Assembly (NCBI GenBank): GCA_028278205.1
Contig: JANQES010000143.1
Location: 62,001-126,000, forward strand
Direction: 5' to 3'
From: Rhodothermales bacterium
Lineage (GTDB): Bacteria > Bacteroidota > Rhodothermia > Rhodothermales > Bin80
DNA length: 64,000 nt
Shown: positions 8,379 to 18,300 of the stretch, one piece after another
Position numbering within the stretch: position 1 is the stretch's first letter
Layout of the letters: every line of letters begins with the position of its first letter
The notes under the pieces: generated by a model
What the model was told of the DNA's origin: nothing
The model's input: the letters and a program-made list of their open reading frames with translations, nothing else
The model's database searches: none
Position numbers and translations under genes: made by a program

Positions 8379-9475
8379 GTGTCTTCGTAGGCCCAGCAGG
8401 CCACGGTGTGGTTGGCTTCGAGGGGGATGGCCGGCGGGGCTTCGTGCAAACAGCGGCTCTTGCCGTCTTCCGAGAGGCGATCTTTCAGGCGGCATCGATA
8501 AAAATACCGGCATCCCTGGCGGTTCACCTTCGGGTTGATCGTGGTAGGCGTCGAAGCGCGAGGCAGCGTAAAGGGATGATCCAGATCGGCGACGACGCGT
8601 AGCAGGTCTTGGGTGTACGGATGGCTGCGTTCCCCGGCAGCGGCATCGATCACCTCGGCCACCGGCCCTTGCTCGACGACCTGCCCGGCAAACATGACCA
8701 CCACGCGGTCTACCAGCAGGCGCAGCAAGGCCAGGTTGTGCGTGATCAGCATCAGGGCCAGGTTCATCTCATGCACCACGGCGGCAAGCATCTCCAGCAC
8801 ACCGCGTTGGGTGACGGCGTCGAGGAGCGTGGTCGGTTCGTCGGCGATGAGGAGCTGGGGCCGGCCCATCAGCGCCAGGCCGAGCATCACGCGCTGGCTC
8901 TCGCCGCCGCTGAGTTCGTGCGGATAGCTGTGCAGCACGCGGTCCGGGTGGGCAAAGCGGAGCTTTTCGAGCAGGGCCGGGGCGCGTTCTTCAAAGGCAC
9001 GCGTCGCCTCTTTGCCGTCGAGCGCCGCCATCGTCTCGCGCAGGTGCTCGCCGACGGTGCGGTACGGAATCAGCGAACTCCTGGGCTCTTGAAAGACGAT
9101 GGAGATTTTCCGGCCTCGCACACGGGTCAGCCGCCGGTGGTGCAGCTTGCGCCATCGCCCGACGTCCTTCGCCACGGTGAGTGCGCCGTTGTTCTCTTGG
9201 ATCGAACAGCAGGCGCCGAGGCCGTCGAGGAGGTTCTCGCCATCGACCCACACCTGCCCGCCGACGATGCCGGGCGCGTCGTCGATCAAGCCGAGGATAG
9301 ACAGGGCCGTCTGAGTTTTCCCACACCCGGATTCGCCCGCGATGCCCACCGACCCGCCGCGCGGCACGTCGAACGAGACGCCGTCTACAGCGCGCACGAA
9401 ACCGGCGTCCGTATGATAATACGTCCGGAGATCGCGCACGGAGAGGAGGGGCGAGGGTGTCGAGGAGGCAGGCAT
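8342..9475 (-). CDS. oligopeptide ABC transporter ATPase, OppD/DppD-like
   Basis: A 377-residue ATPase, partner of the OppF-like subunit 108 bases downstream. I prefer the ATG at 9475 (MPASSTPSPLLSVRDLRTYY), because the upstream extension to 9577 does not look like this family. Walker A GESGCGKTQ, signature LSGGESQRV and Walker B LLIADEP are canonical, and the C-terminal cysteine cluster (CRYFYRC, CLHEAPP) matches the OppD iron-sulfur-like extension. About 25 residues after the Q-loop region there is a family-atypical insert (GACCSIQENNGALTV). The last eleven residues are encoded by the palindromic repeat, so the natural C-terminus has probably been extended by repeat insertion. Confidence 0.88.
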   Translation of the reverse strand: MPASSTPSPLLSVRDLRTYYHTDAGFVRAVDGVSFDVPRGGSVGIAGESGCGKTQTALSILGLIDDAPGIVGGQVWVDGENLLDGLGACCSIQENNGALTVAKDVGRWRKLHHRRLTRVRGRKISIVFQEPRSSLIPYRTVGEHLRETMAALDGKEATRAFEERAPALLEKLRFAHPDRVLHSYPHELSGGESQRVMLGLALMGRPQLLIADEPTTLLDAVTQRGVLEMLAAVVHEMNLALMLITHNLALLRLLVDRVVVMFAGQVVEQGPVAEVIDAAAGERSHPYTQDLLRVVADLDHPFTLPRASTPTTINPKVNRQGCRYFYRCRLKDRLSEDGKSRCLHEAPPAIPLEANHTVACWAYEDTGHGSRVMGHGS

Positions 9476-9576
9476 GGAAGCAGACGAACAGGCGTACAAG
9501 AGGACGCACGCCGGAAATTCGATATTTGAATAACTAAATCCTAAACTTTTCCAAAATCGAAATCGATTTATGATCA

Positions 9577-9685
9577 CTCGTTCCCACGCTCCTGCGTGGG
9601 AATGCCCTCCGCGACGCTCCTGCGTCGCAAATCGGACGCAGGAGCGTCCTTAATTCTGCATTCCCACGGAGACCGTGGGAACGAG
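9577..9685. repeat. CTCGTTCCCACG palindromic element
   Basis: A 109-base nested palindrome in the gap between the two permease-side genes. Outer arms are CTCGTTCCCACG and CGTGGGAACGAG; inside are a GCGACGCTCC/TGCGTCGC hairpin (9611-9628) and a GGACGC/GCGTCC hairpin (9634-9649). The outer word is, from memory, a widespread bacterial intergenic repeat. It lies between the OppD-like and DppC-like genes. Confidence 0.85.
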
Positions 9686-9714
9686 ATCTTGGCTGGATGA
9701 TCAGTGTCTCTTAG

Positions 9715-10983
9715 CTATGTCTTCTTCACTCGATAGCGTTTCTCCAATCCTCTTCCTAATAGAAAATAGCCGCCGGCGGCGATGATGGTGGCGATGGCGG
9801 GGAAGAACGCGAGCCAGTATTGCTGGTTGCCTATCAGCGTGCGTCCTTCCAGCATCATCGTGCCCCAACTGACCGCCGGGGGCAGGATGCCGATGTTGAG
9901 GTAACTCAACGTCACCTCGACGACGACGGCCAGGGCAAATCCATAAAAAACACGCGTCAGCAGGAACGGGCGGGCGTTGTGCCAGATGATGTCTTTCCAC
10001 AGAATCTCGGTGTCGCTCAAGCCCAACTCGCGCGCCGCCTCGATGAATTGCCGGGCTTTGAGCGTGAGCACGTGGGTCTTGACGCCGCGCGCCACGCCGG
10101 GAAACAGCACGAGGCCCAGCACAGCCATCACCGGATACAGGTTGTAGCGGAAGATGACGGCAGCCAGGAACAGCAGCAGCAGCGCCGGCACGGTTTCGGA
10201 GAGGCGTGCCAGGTAGGAGAGGGCGGCGTCTGTCCGCCCCTCGTAATAGCCGGCCAGGCCGCCGAAGAGCAGCCCCAGCAGCAACGACACCGCCACGGCG
10301 ATCATACCGGGAAGCACCGTCCACCGCGTGCCGAGCAGGAGCGCCGCGCCGAGGTCGCGCCCGGCCTCGTCAGTGCCCATCAGATGCGCCCGCTCGGAGG
10401 CGATGACCGTGAAGGCTTGCCTCATACCCTGCCCGTCCGGCGCGATGACGGCCACCTCGACGGGGTGGCCGCGCCCGCCGGCCTGCGTCGTCTCCGGCGT
10501 CCATTCGATCAGGCCGTTGGCGTCGATGGTCATGCCGGGCGGTGCTGCCAGGAGCCGGTGCCGGGCGTCGGCGGGCAGGCCGTCGGCGCGTACCTGATAG
10601 CGATAGCGCCGGCCCACGACGGCAGTAAAGCGTGGACGCGACGTGATGGTGTAGGCGCCGGCTGCGGCCTGCGTCTCCGTGGCATCCGCAGCGGCATCGT
10701 TCAAGGTGCTGAAGCTGCCCGGCAAGCTGCCTTCGGAATAGGGCGTCACCTCGACGGGCGGCTGGTAGAGCAGGCGTTGAAACAGGAGCCCTTGCGGCGG
10801 TTGCCGGTAGGCGGCATCTTCGCGGTGCAACCCGTCGCCGCCGAGGAGCACGGCGAGGTTGCCCAACAGCAACAACCCGACGATGACGACGCCCAGCGCC
10901 AGCGCGACGGAGCCGCGCCGCCGGAGCTGCGCCAGCCGCTGAAGCCACGAAACAGCCGGTATGTCGGTAAAAGTCTGTCTCAT
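9715..10983 (-). CDS. oligopeptide ABC transporter permease, DppC-like, with Ig-like periplasmic insert
   Basis: A 422-residue inner-membrane permease, roughly 120 residues longer than the DppC norm of about 300. After the first helix (about residues 26-46) comes a periplasmic region of some 170 residues containing an Ig-like/He_PIG fold: a strand pattern ending in LLAAPPGMTIDANGLIEWTP and closing with AFTVIA. The classical permease core then resumes at LMGTDEAGRDLG, with the EAA cytoplasmic loop near AARELGLSDTEILWKDI. Its start overlaps the stop of the DppB-like gene (ATGA at 10980-10983), indicating translational coupling. I infer that the insert contacts the binding protein, the cell wall or the substrate; see findings. 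Confidence 0.88.
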   Translation of the reverse strand: MRQTFTDIPAVSWLQRLAQLRRRGSVALALGVVIVGLLLLGNLAVLLGGDGLHREDAAYRQPPQGLLFQRLLYQPPVEVTPYSEGSLPGSFSTLNDAAADATETQAAAGAYTITSRPRFTAVVGRRYRYQVRADGLPADARHRLLAAPPGMTIDANGLIEWTPETTQAGGRGHPVEVAVIAPDGQGMRQAFTVIASERAHLMGTDEAGRDLGAALLLGTRWTVLPGMIAVAVSLLLGLLFGGLAGYYEGRTDAALSYLARLSETVPALLLLFLAAVIFRYNLYPVMAVLGLVLFPGVARGVKTHVLTLKARQFIEAARELGLSDTEILWKDIIWHNARPFLLTRVFYGFALAVVVEVTLSYLNIGILPPAVSWGTMMLEGRTLIGNQQYWLAFFPAIATIIAAGGYFLLGRGLEKRYRVKKT

Positions 10984-11867
10984 GCCGGAGCCGGCGCTGC
11001 GCGCAGGCGGGGGTCGGAGGCTACCACGGCCAGATCGCTCACGAGGTTGAGAAGCAGCGTGAGCCCGACGAAGAGCGTGGTGGCGGCCAGGATGAAGGGA
11101 TAATCTTTGGGACCGTCGGTTGTGAGGATTTCAAGCACCTGGAAGGCCAGACCCGGCCATCCAAAAACATACTCGACGACCACCACGCCGCCGATCAGGT
11201 AGGCCGTTTTACCGGCAAAGGTCGAGATAGTGACGGGGACGAGGGCGCGCGCGAGGTGGCGGCGCACGCTGACGTTGCGGGCGCGGGCGGCGCGGATGTA
11301 GTCTTGTTCCAGGACGCGGGTGGTCTCGGTGCGTAGCGCGCGCGCGACGTCGGCCAGGAGGCTGTCGCCCACGGCGAGCGTCAGCATCGGCATCAGGTAG
11401 ATCATCAGCGCTGCGCCGGGGCCGGCGGTCTCCAGCGCCAGGCGTAGCGGCGGCGCCCCGCCGAGCCGCGTGATGATCAGCAGAGCCAGGATCCCGAAGA
11501 CCAGCACCGGCATCGCCGAGAGCGTGTGCAGCAGGCCAGCCCAGGCGGCGAGGAGCCGGTTCTGCGGGTTGAGCGCTGCCAGCACGCCGGTCGAGACGCC
11601 CAGCACCAGCGCTATCACCAGCGCCCCGCCGATGAGGGTGAAGCTCAGCGCGCTCCGGTTGAGCAGCACCTCCATCAGGGGGAAATTCTCGCTCCTGCGC
11701 CCGGCATAATCAAAAGTGAAAAACGTCGTCAGGTTCGTCCCGGCGCGTTGCCAGAACGACGCCTCGCCGGGCTCCGGCACGAGCGCCAACGCCATCGACA
11801 CCACGACGCCCGCGCCGATCCATAGCAGCAGGGCGTAGCCGAGACGGGAGAGGATTTTGGCGGCCAT
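10980..11867 (-). CDS. oligopeptide ABC transporter permease, DppB-like
   Basis: A 295-residue inner-membrane permease with an N-terminal helix, a periplasmic loop and a five-helix core. The EAA-loop region is recognisable (RAARARNVSVRRHLARALVP). It forms the transmembrane pore with the DppC-like subunit, whose start codon overlaps its stop. It is slightly shorter than typical DppB (about 310-340). The start at 11867 lies only 14 bases from the beginning of a palindromic repeat, so the ribosome-binding region is largely repeat-derived and no Shine-Dalgarno sequence is evident. Confidence 0.9.
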   Translation of the reverse strand: MAAKILSRLGYALLLWIGAGVVVSMALALVPEPGEASFWQRAGTNLTTFFTFDYAGRRSENFPLMEVLLNRSALSFTLIGGALVIALVLGVSTGVLAALNPQNRLLAAWAGLLHTLSAMPVLVFGILALLIITRLGGAPPLRLALETAGPGAALMIYLMPMLTLAVGDSLLADVARALRTETTRVLEQDYIRAARARNVSVRRHLARALVPVTISTFAGKTAYLIGGVVVVEYVFGWPGLAFQVLEILTTDGPKDYPFILAATTLFVGLTLLLNLVSDLAVVASDPRLRAAPAPA

Positions 11868-11880
11868 GTGGTGGTTATCG

Positions 11881-12065
11881 AATTTTAGATTTTGGATTTT
11901 GGATTTTGGATTGATTTAGATCGAGACGATATGCTCACTCGAAAAAGTCTAGACGGCTCGCAAGTCGTGGCTTTTTCGTTGATTGAGCACTGTTGAGGAT
12001 AGCAATCCAAAATCCAAAATCCGACACGAGGCGAAGCCGACTGACGGAGTAAATCCAAAATCTAA
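11881..12065. repeat. TTTTGGA-word inverted repeat with inner hairpin
   Basis: The left arm (11881-11913) is tandem ATTTTGG and the right arm (12003-12065) its complement, interrupted by GGCGAAGCCGACTGACGGAG. Between them an inner hairpin is formed by CGAAAAAG (11940-11947) and CTTTTTCG (11971-11978). The same arrangement, with a similar inner hairpin, occurs at 24061-24209. It fills the gap between the binding protein and DppB genes of one operon. Confidence 0.88.
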
Positions 12066-12071
12066 ACACCC

Positions 12072-13676
12072 TCAATCCCGAAAATCCTCCGGAAAATACC
12101 ACAGCGGAAAGTAAGAAAAGAAGAAATACGGATCGATACGATAGCCGGCGAGGCTGCGGTGCAGCGCGGCGTTTTTATCCACACTCAGGATGAACGTATA
12201 GGGATGCTCCTCGGCCAGGATCTTTTGCAGGGTGCGCATTAAATCGAGGCGATATTCCGGGTCGTCGGCCTGGTGGAAGAGGCGGATGAGGTCGTCAACG
12301 CGCGGGTTGTTGTAGCGCACGATGTTGTAGCCGCCGATGCTTTCGGCATCGAACAGATCGGTCACGTCGTAGATCGGGTCGAAGGTCCACTCGACCAGGG
12401 CGATGTCAAAATCATTATCCAGAAAAAGCCGTTGCCGGTAGGCTTCGAGTGGCAAATCGATGAGGTTGACTTCGACGCCGACACTGGCGAGATCGCTTTT
12501 GTAGCTGGCCGCCAGGTTCTGGTTGGTGGTCGTCATGGCGGCTCGTTCCACGTAATTAACCAGATTGAACCGAATCGCCTGCCCATCGCTCGATTCGCGG
12601 ACGCCGTCGTTGTCGCGGTCTACGTAGCCGGCCTCGTCGAGCAAGGCGCGCGCTTTGGCGGGGTCGAAGGCCAGCGGCTTGACGTCGGGGTCGAAATAGG
12701 GGGAGGCGTTGTTGAACGGGCTGGCCACGAGGTGACCTTTGCCGTTGAACCATTGATCGAGCATTTGCCGGCGGTCGGTGGCATAGGTCAGCGCCCGGCG
12801 CACACGCGCGTCTTGCAAGACGGGGTGTTGACAGTCGTAAGCGAAGGCATAGATGGTAAACGACGGATAGCGTTCGATGTTGAACAGCTTCGAGGCGTCG
12901 ATCTGCGGGATCTGATGATGGGGGATCTGGATGATCAGGTTATGGCCGCCGCCGAGGGCCATCATGGTCATCTGGCTGGGGTCGGTCACCCGGCGCATCC
13001 GCACCGTCTCGATGCGTCCGGGCTTGTTCCAGTGGTTGAGGTTGACGTCGAGCGAGACGTGGCCTTCGATGGATTGCCGGCGGAACTTGTAGGAGCCGGT
13101 GCCGACGGGCTCTTCGGCCAGCGGTTTCATCCCGCGCTTCGGGGCAAAGTTCTCAAAGCGATGTTCAGGGATGATCCACGTGTCGAAATACTGGAGGATG
13201 TCGCCGACGTGTTCGCTGAACGTGGCCCGGACGATGAAGGTATCGAGGGCTTCCAGGGTGATCTTGTCGTAAGGTTTGCGGATATGTTCAGGGGCGAGTT
13301 GTTTGATGTACTCGTAGGTAAAGAGCACGTCAATCGCTGAGAACGGCATGCCGTCGTGCCAGCGCGCTTCGTTGCGCAGGTTGAAGGTGATGGTGCGGGC
13401 GTCGTCGATAGTATAGTCTTTAGCCAGCCGGGGGAGGTAGCGTTCTTCGTCGTAATCATAATGAAGCAACCCTTCGTAAATCAGCGAAAAGAGCCGGTCG
13501 GTAGCGCCGCGCGCCGTCTCCAGCCGGTACGGATTCAACCCCTTTACCGACTCCGACTCGGCATACTGCAACGCGCCCCAGGGCTCATCGAGCGATTGCG
13601 CCCCGGCCACGCCTGCGCCGGCCCACAGGCCCAGCAGGCACAGCCCAAGGATGATTTGTAGGGAGAGTCGGTTCAA
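12072..13676 (-). CDS. oligopeptide-type ABC transporter substrate-binding protein (family 5)
   Basis: A 534-residue periplasmic binding protein, first gene of the transporter set and the one that captures the ligand. An N-terminal signal peptide (MNRLSLQIILGLCLLGLWAG) ends near GVAGAQS. SBP family 5 features are present: GLNPYRLETA near the start, the segment TFNLRNEARWHDGMPFSAID typical of OppA/DppA, VRRALTYATDRRQM, and a C-terminal DLMRTLQKILAEEHPY. There is no lipobox, so it is probably soluble in the periplasm. A DRDNDGVRE stretch inside resembles a calcium loop of thrombospondin type 3 kind. Peptide, nickel or other ligands cannot be told apart by sequence. Confidence 0.9.
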   Translation of the reverse strand: MNRLSLQIILGLCLLGLWAGAGVAGAQSLDEPWGALQYAESESVKGLNPYRLETARGATDRLFSLIYEGLLHYDYDEERYLPRLAKDYTIDDARTITFNLRNEARWHDGMPFSAIDVLFTYEYIKQLAPEHIRKPYDKITLEALDTFIVRATFSEHVGDILQYFDTWIIPEHRFENFAPKRGMKPLAEEPVGTGSYKFRRQSIEGHVSLDVNLNHWNKPGRIETVRMRRVTDPSQMTMMALGGGHNLIIQIPHHQIPQIDASKLFNIERYPSFTIYAFAYDCQHPVLQDARVRRALTYATDRRQMLDQWFNGKGHLVASPFNNASPYFDPDVKPLAFDPAKARALLDEAGYVDRDNDGVRESSDGQAIRFNLVNYVERAAMTTTNQNLAASYKSDLASVGVEVNLIDLPLEAYRQRLFLDNDFDIALVEWTFDPIYDVTDLFDAESIGGYNIVRYNNPRVDDLIRLFHQADDPEYRLDLMRTLQKILAEEHPYTFILSVDKNAALHRSLAGYRIDPYFFFSYFPLWYFPEDFRD

Positions 13677-13700
13677 CCCGTTTTTCTTCGTTTTCGGGAT

Positions 13701-13778
13701 TCTGATTTCGGATTTTAGATTTTGGATTGGGAGCCTCTAAAGATCAATCCAAAATCCGAAATCTAAAATCCAAAATTT
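13701..13778. repeat. TTTTGGA-word inverted repeat
   Basis: Left arm 13701-13728 (GATTTCGGATTTTAGATTTT and on), right arm 13746-13778, with a loop of about 16 bases. Variants of the word (TTTCGGA, TTTTAGA) sit at matching positions in both arms, so pairing has been kept while the word changed. It separates the TPR gene from the binding-protein gene. Confidence 0.88.
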
Positions 13779-13789
13779 AATAAGGTGTC

Positions 13790-15268
13790 TCATCCCGTGC
13801 GTTTTTTGCCCATCGTCCGTTCCGGGGCGGTGTAGGCCTGGGCGAGGTACAACACACTCGCCACGGCGGGGTAAGCGTCGATCAGGCTTGCCAGATGGCT
13901 GCGCACCGCCGGGTAGTAGCGCCGTCCCGCCGCAAACTGCGCCCGCGTCAACGTAATCAGGTAGCCGGGTTCGATGCGGCTTAGATCATGGTTGAACTGC
14001 GCCGGATAGGCTGTTTCGAGCAGCCGCAGGGCCTCGTCCGGTTGCCCGATTTCCAGCAGCGCGCGGCCCAGCATCCGGCTGGCCCGTTGATTGCCGGTGG
14101 CAGCGTCTCGATGCCGGGCCGCCACCGCGCCGACGGCGTCGTGTTCGGTTTCGAAACGAGCCGCCACGCTCGCCCACTCAATGGCAGTCGAGGGGGCGCC
14201 CGAACGGGCTTGCGCCCAGTGCTGCGCCGCCGTTGCCCGGTCGCCGGCCCGGTAGGCGAGCGCGCCCAGATAGACGACGCGCAGCGGGTGATCCGTCTGA
14301 TCAAGGAAAGCGCGCGCCCGCTCGTCATCGCCCGCTTCGTAGGCGCTGATGCCGGCGTAGAGCAGGGCGTCGCGACGTCCCCGCGTGCCCTGAAAGCGGC
14401 TGAAGGCCTCCATGGCGGTGGCAAAATCGGCCAACGCCAGCATGTCGAGTGTTGCCGGATCGTAGAAGCGGAGCACAAAGTCGTCGCTGATGCGGGTTTC
14501 CTGATCAGGGAGGTCTTCGCGGAGCAGGCGTTGTTGCACGGCGCGGACGGTGGCGGCGTCTTTCGTCTGAAGCCCGGCCCAGAGCAGGCATCGGAAGGCT
14601 GCTGCCGAGGCCGGGGCGGCGTCTCCGCAGGCGGGCGTTTCATCCTGACCTGCCACGGACCGGGCGTAGGCGCGTTCGCCGGCCAGCGCAGGCTTGCCGC
14701 GCACGGCGAGGGCGTCCCAGGCCGTGTTGGCCTGCCCGGTGCGGCCCTGGAGGGCGTGGCACGCAGCAGCCCAGATACGCGCGCGGCGGCGATATTCGCC
14801 CGGCAGCCGGGCCGCGTCGAACGAGGCTTCGAAGTGGGGGAGGGCCTGATCCGGCAGGCCCTGCGCCAAGAGGTGCCGTCCCAGGAAGTAGGCCGTCCAG
14901 GGTGTCGGCGCGATGTCGTCGCTGGTCAGGCGCAGGTGGTAGTAGCGCCGGCCGATGGCGGCCTGCAACGCCGCGAGGTCGCGCAGCAAGTAGGCCCGTT
15001 GCAGATGCGCCACACCCAGCACCGAGAGGTCTGCGTCGGCAAGCCCGTCGAGCCCGTCGCGGCCTGCCATCACGGCGTCGATAGCCTCGGTGTAGCGATG
15101 CCCGCGCACCAACTGCTCGGCCTGCTGTGCCGTCGCCGTGCCTGCCGGGATCATCAGGAGAAGGATCAAATTTTGGATTTTGGATTTTGGATTTTGGATT
15201 GCGTTGGTCCATCGCAAAATATCATTCAGAAAAAGCTTCGCCGATCTTAACGGGCGTGGCCTATTCAT
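13790..15268 (-). CDS. exported TPR-repeat protein
   Basis: A 492-residue protein rich in Ala-Gly helix pairs of the tetratricopeptide type (RARIWAAACHALQGRTGQAN, AYEAGDDERARAFL, AYRAGDRATAAQHW, ALLEIGQPDEALRLL), likely a periplasmic scaffold. I choose ATG 15268. The N-terminus then contains IQNPKSKIQN, which is a translated repeat arm, followed directly by the hydrophobic core LILLLMIPAGTATA and a cleavage site before QQ. No plausible start exists between the arm and the core except TTG with no n-region, so the repeat seems to be part of the signal peptide. The C-terminus, GKKRTG, is identical to that of the small lipoprotein at 23605-24027. Confidence 0.72.
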   Translation of the reverse strand: MNRPRPLRSAKLFLNDILRWTNAIQNPKSKIQNLILLLMIPAGTATAQQAEQLVRGHRYTEAIDAVMAGRDGLDGLADADLSVLGVAHLQRAYLLRDLAALQAAIGRRYYHLRLTSDDIAPTPWTAYFLGRHLLAQGLPDQALPHFEASFDAARLPGEYRRRARIWAAACHALQGRTGQANTAWDALAVRGKPALAGERAYARSVAGQDETPACGDAAPASAAAFRCLLWAGLQTKDAATVRAVQQRLLREDLPDQETRISDDFVLRFYDPATLDMLALADFATAMEAFSRFQGTRGRRDALLYAGISAYEAGDDERARAFLDQTDHPLRVVYLGALAYRAGDRATAAQHWAQARSGAPSTAIEWASVAARFETEHDAVGAVAARHRDAATGNQRASRMLGRALLEIGQPDEALRLLETAYPAQFNHDLSRIEPGYLITLTRAQFAAGRRYYPAVRSHLASLIDAYPAVASVLYLAQAYTAPERTMGKKRTG

Positions 15269-15328
15269 TTTCTTCAAACGAATCAGCAAGCTGCCAATCC
15301 AAAATCCAAAATCCAAAATCCAAAATCC
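15168..15328. repeat. TTTTGGA-word inverted repeat overlapping a signal peptide
   Basis: Left arm 15168-15200 and right arm 15295-15328, each four to five copies of the 7-base word, with a 94-base loop. The start codon of the TPR protein (15268) is in the loop and the left arm is translated, reading IQNPKSKIQN on the minus strand. Confidence 0.88.
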
Positions 15329-15395
15329 GCCCACAACGTCGGCCCTGTGCGTAGTTTTATCGTGAAAGAAACCGTTCATAGCAAAGCTCCTTGCC

Positions 15396-18300
15396 CTACA
15401 TCGTCACAGTAAACGTTTGCGTCTCCGAGGTGCCGCCGCCGGGGCCGGCGTTGGTCACCGTCACGTCGCGGTCGCCGGTGGGGGCGGCAGCGTCGAGGGT
15501 GATGTTGACGACGATCTCGGTGTCGCTGTTGACGGTGGTGGTGTTGAGGGTGATGCCGGTGCCGCTGAAGGCGACGCTGCTGACACCGTCGATAAAGTTC
15601 GTCCCGGTGAGCGTCACGTCGAGCGTGGCGCCCTGCGCGGCGGTGGCCGGGCTGAGGCTGCTGAGCGACGGCTGGGGATTATCGACCGACCAGTCGAACT
15701 GCACGCCGGTCGAGCCGGCCTGATCGTCGAGGACGGTGACATCCACGGTGTAGGGGGTGCTGCTGCCGGCGTTGAGGTCGATCGTTCCGCTGATTTCGCC
15801 GGTGTTGGCGTCGATGTTCAGGCCCGGCGGCAGCCCGGCGGCGGTGTAGGTCACCGGGTCGTCGTCGGAGGCTTGAATCTGAAGCGAGACTGTCTCGCCG
15901 CCGGCATTGCTCTGATCGCCCGGATCGGTCACAACCGGCGCCGGGTTGGTGATCGTCCAATCGAACTGAACCGAGGCCGCCGCGCCCTGATTATCGGTGA
16001 CAATGACCTCGACCATCAAGGTCGCCGAGCCGGTAGCGCCGGAGGCATCGTCGGCAATGGTGCCGTCGATCAGGCCGGTACTGGCGTCAATCGTCAAGCC
16101 GTTGGGCAGGCCTGTGGCTGCGTACGTCAAAGGCACATCCGGGTCGGTGGCTTCGATCTGGAGCGTGGGCGCTTCGCCTTCGAAGTTATTCTGATTGCCG
16201 GGGTTGGTCACGACCGGCGGCGGGTTGGTGATGATCCAGACAAACTGCACGGCGCCGGTGCCGGTCTGGCTGTCGGTGACGGTGACTTCGACCATGTACG
16301 GGCTGCCCGCCGAGGCGCCCATCGCCACAAAGCCACTGATGCGCCCGGTGTCCTCGTCGATAGCCAGCCCCGGCGGCAAACCCGTGGCCTCATACGTTAC
16401 GATATCGTCGTCGGAGGCTTGAATCTGAAGCGAAGCCTGATCGCCTTCGCTGTCGGCCTGATCGCCCGGATTATTGACCACCGGCGACGGGTTGACGACC
16501 GTCCACCCGAACTGAACAGAAGTCGATCCCATCTGCCCGTCGCTGGCGGTGACGGCGACGGCGTAGGTGGTCATACCGGCAGGTCCAGCGGCAATATTGG
16601 CGATGGTGCCGGCAATCATCCCCGTGTTGGGATCGATGAGCAGGCCTACGGGCAGGTTCGTCGCAGTATAAGTCACCGCGTCATCGTCGGTAGCCTGGAT
16701 CTGAAGCGCCGGCACATCGCCTTCGGTGTTGTTCTGATCGCCGGGATTGTTGACGGTCGGGTCTGGGTTGGTCACCGTCCAGTCGAAGGACGTGGCGGTG
16801 CTGCCGCCCTGGGCGTCGGAGACGGTGATCGTCACCGGATAGGTTCTCGTGCCGGTCGGCCCGGCGGCGTCGGCGGTCGGAGCGCCGCTGATGGTGCCGG
16901 TGTTAGCGCCGATGGCCAGGCCCGGCGGCAGCGTGCCGCCGTCGTCGTAGCTCAGCGTTGGGTCGTCGTCGGTAGCTTCAACTTTGACGGCAGCAATCGT
17001 CTCGTTTTCGTTATGATTCTGATCGCTGACGGGATCGACCATCGGCGCCGGATTGGTGATCGTCCAATCAAAAGTAACGCCCGATTGCCCGCCGCGCCGG
17101 TCGGTGACGAAGATCGTCACGGCATAGGTCTGCGTGCCGGTGGGGCCGGCGGCATCGATGTCGGGCGTGCCGGTTATCAGGCCGCTGTTGAGATCGAGCG
17201 ACAGGCCGGGCGGCAACGACGCCGTCGTGTAGCTCAACGGCGTATCCGGGTCGGCGGCTTCGATCTGAAGCGGCGTGATAGGCTGGTCTTCGACGCTTTC
17301 CTGAGAGCCGGGGTCGGTCACGACCGGGAGGGTGTTGCCTGCCTGGTTGACTCGGATGCTGACGGTCGCCACATTCGAGTTGTCCGTTCCGTCATTGGCC
17401 TGGTAGGTGAAGGCGTCGGAGCCGAAGAAACTCGGGGTGGGCGTGTAGGTGAACGAACCGCTTGAGTTGAATGTGAGCGTGCCGTTGGAGACACTCGTAA
17501 CCAGGACGGCGAACAGGTCGTCTTCGTCGCTGTCGGCGTCAGTGTCATTGATGAGGATGCCCTCTTCCGGGGGGACCGTGAGCGTGCCGCCCTGATCGAC
17601 GCTGTAGCTGTCGTCTACGGCTACCGGCAGGTCGTTCACCGGGGTGATAGCCAGCGTGACGGTGGCCTCGTTCGAATCCTCGACGCCGTCGTTGGCTTTG
17701 TAGCGGAAGGTGTCGCTGGTGGTCTCGGAGCCGTCGTGGACGTAGGTGAACGAGCCGTCTTCGTTGAACTCCAGCGTGCCGTGGACGACGTTGCTCACGA
17801 GGATGGCTGTCAGGCCGTTGCCTTTGGGGTCGCGGTCGTTGATCAGCACGCCCAGCGACGCCGGCACGACGATCCGGCTGTCTTCGGAGAGGCGATAAAG
17901 GTCTCCGATGGCTACCGGCGCCGTCTCGGGCGGCTTCGACACCGTCACCTCCAGCGCGGCCGTATCGAAGGCGCCGTCTTCGTCGGTGACGGTGAGCGTG
18001 ACGGTGAAGGTGCCCTCGGTCGTGTAGACGTGGTTGACCATCGTCGAGTCTTCGCCCGAAATCTGGTCGCTGTCGTCGCCGAAGTCCCAGGTGTAGACGA
18101 TCACGTCGCCTTCGTTGGGGTCGATGGCGGTGGCCGAGAAGTTGTAGGTATCGCCGACGAGGCCTTCGGTGGTGCCGAGGAGGTTGGTGATGGCCGGAGG
18201 CCGGTTGACCTCGCGGATCGTCACGACGACGGTGGCCTGGTCGAGGTCGCCCTGTTCGTTGCTGGCGACGTAGACGAAGCGATCTTCGCCAAAGAACGCC

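Noticed and set aside
15417..17465. 682-codon plus-strand frame opposite the giant He_PIG gene
   Set aside because: Its Val/Gly/Arg/Asp-rich repeats are the antisense of the He_PIG repeats.
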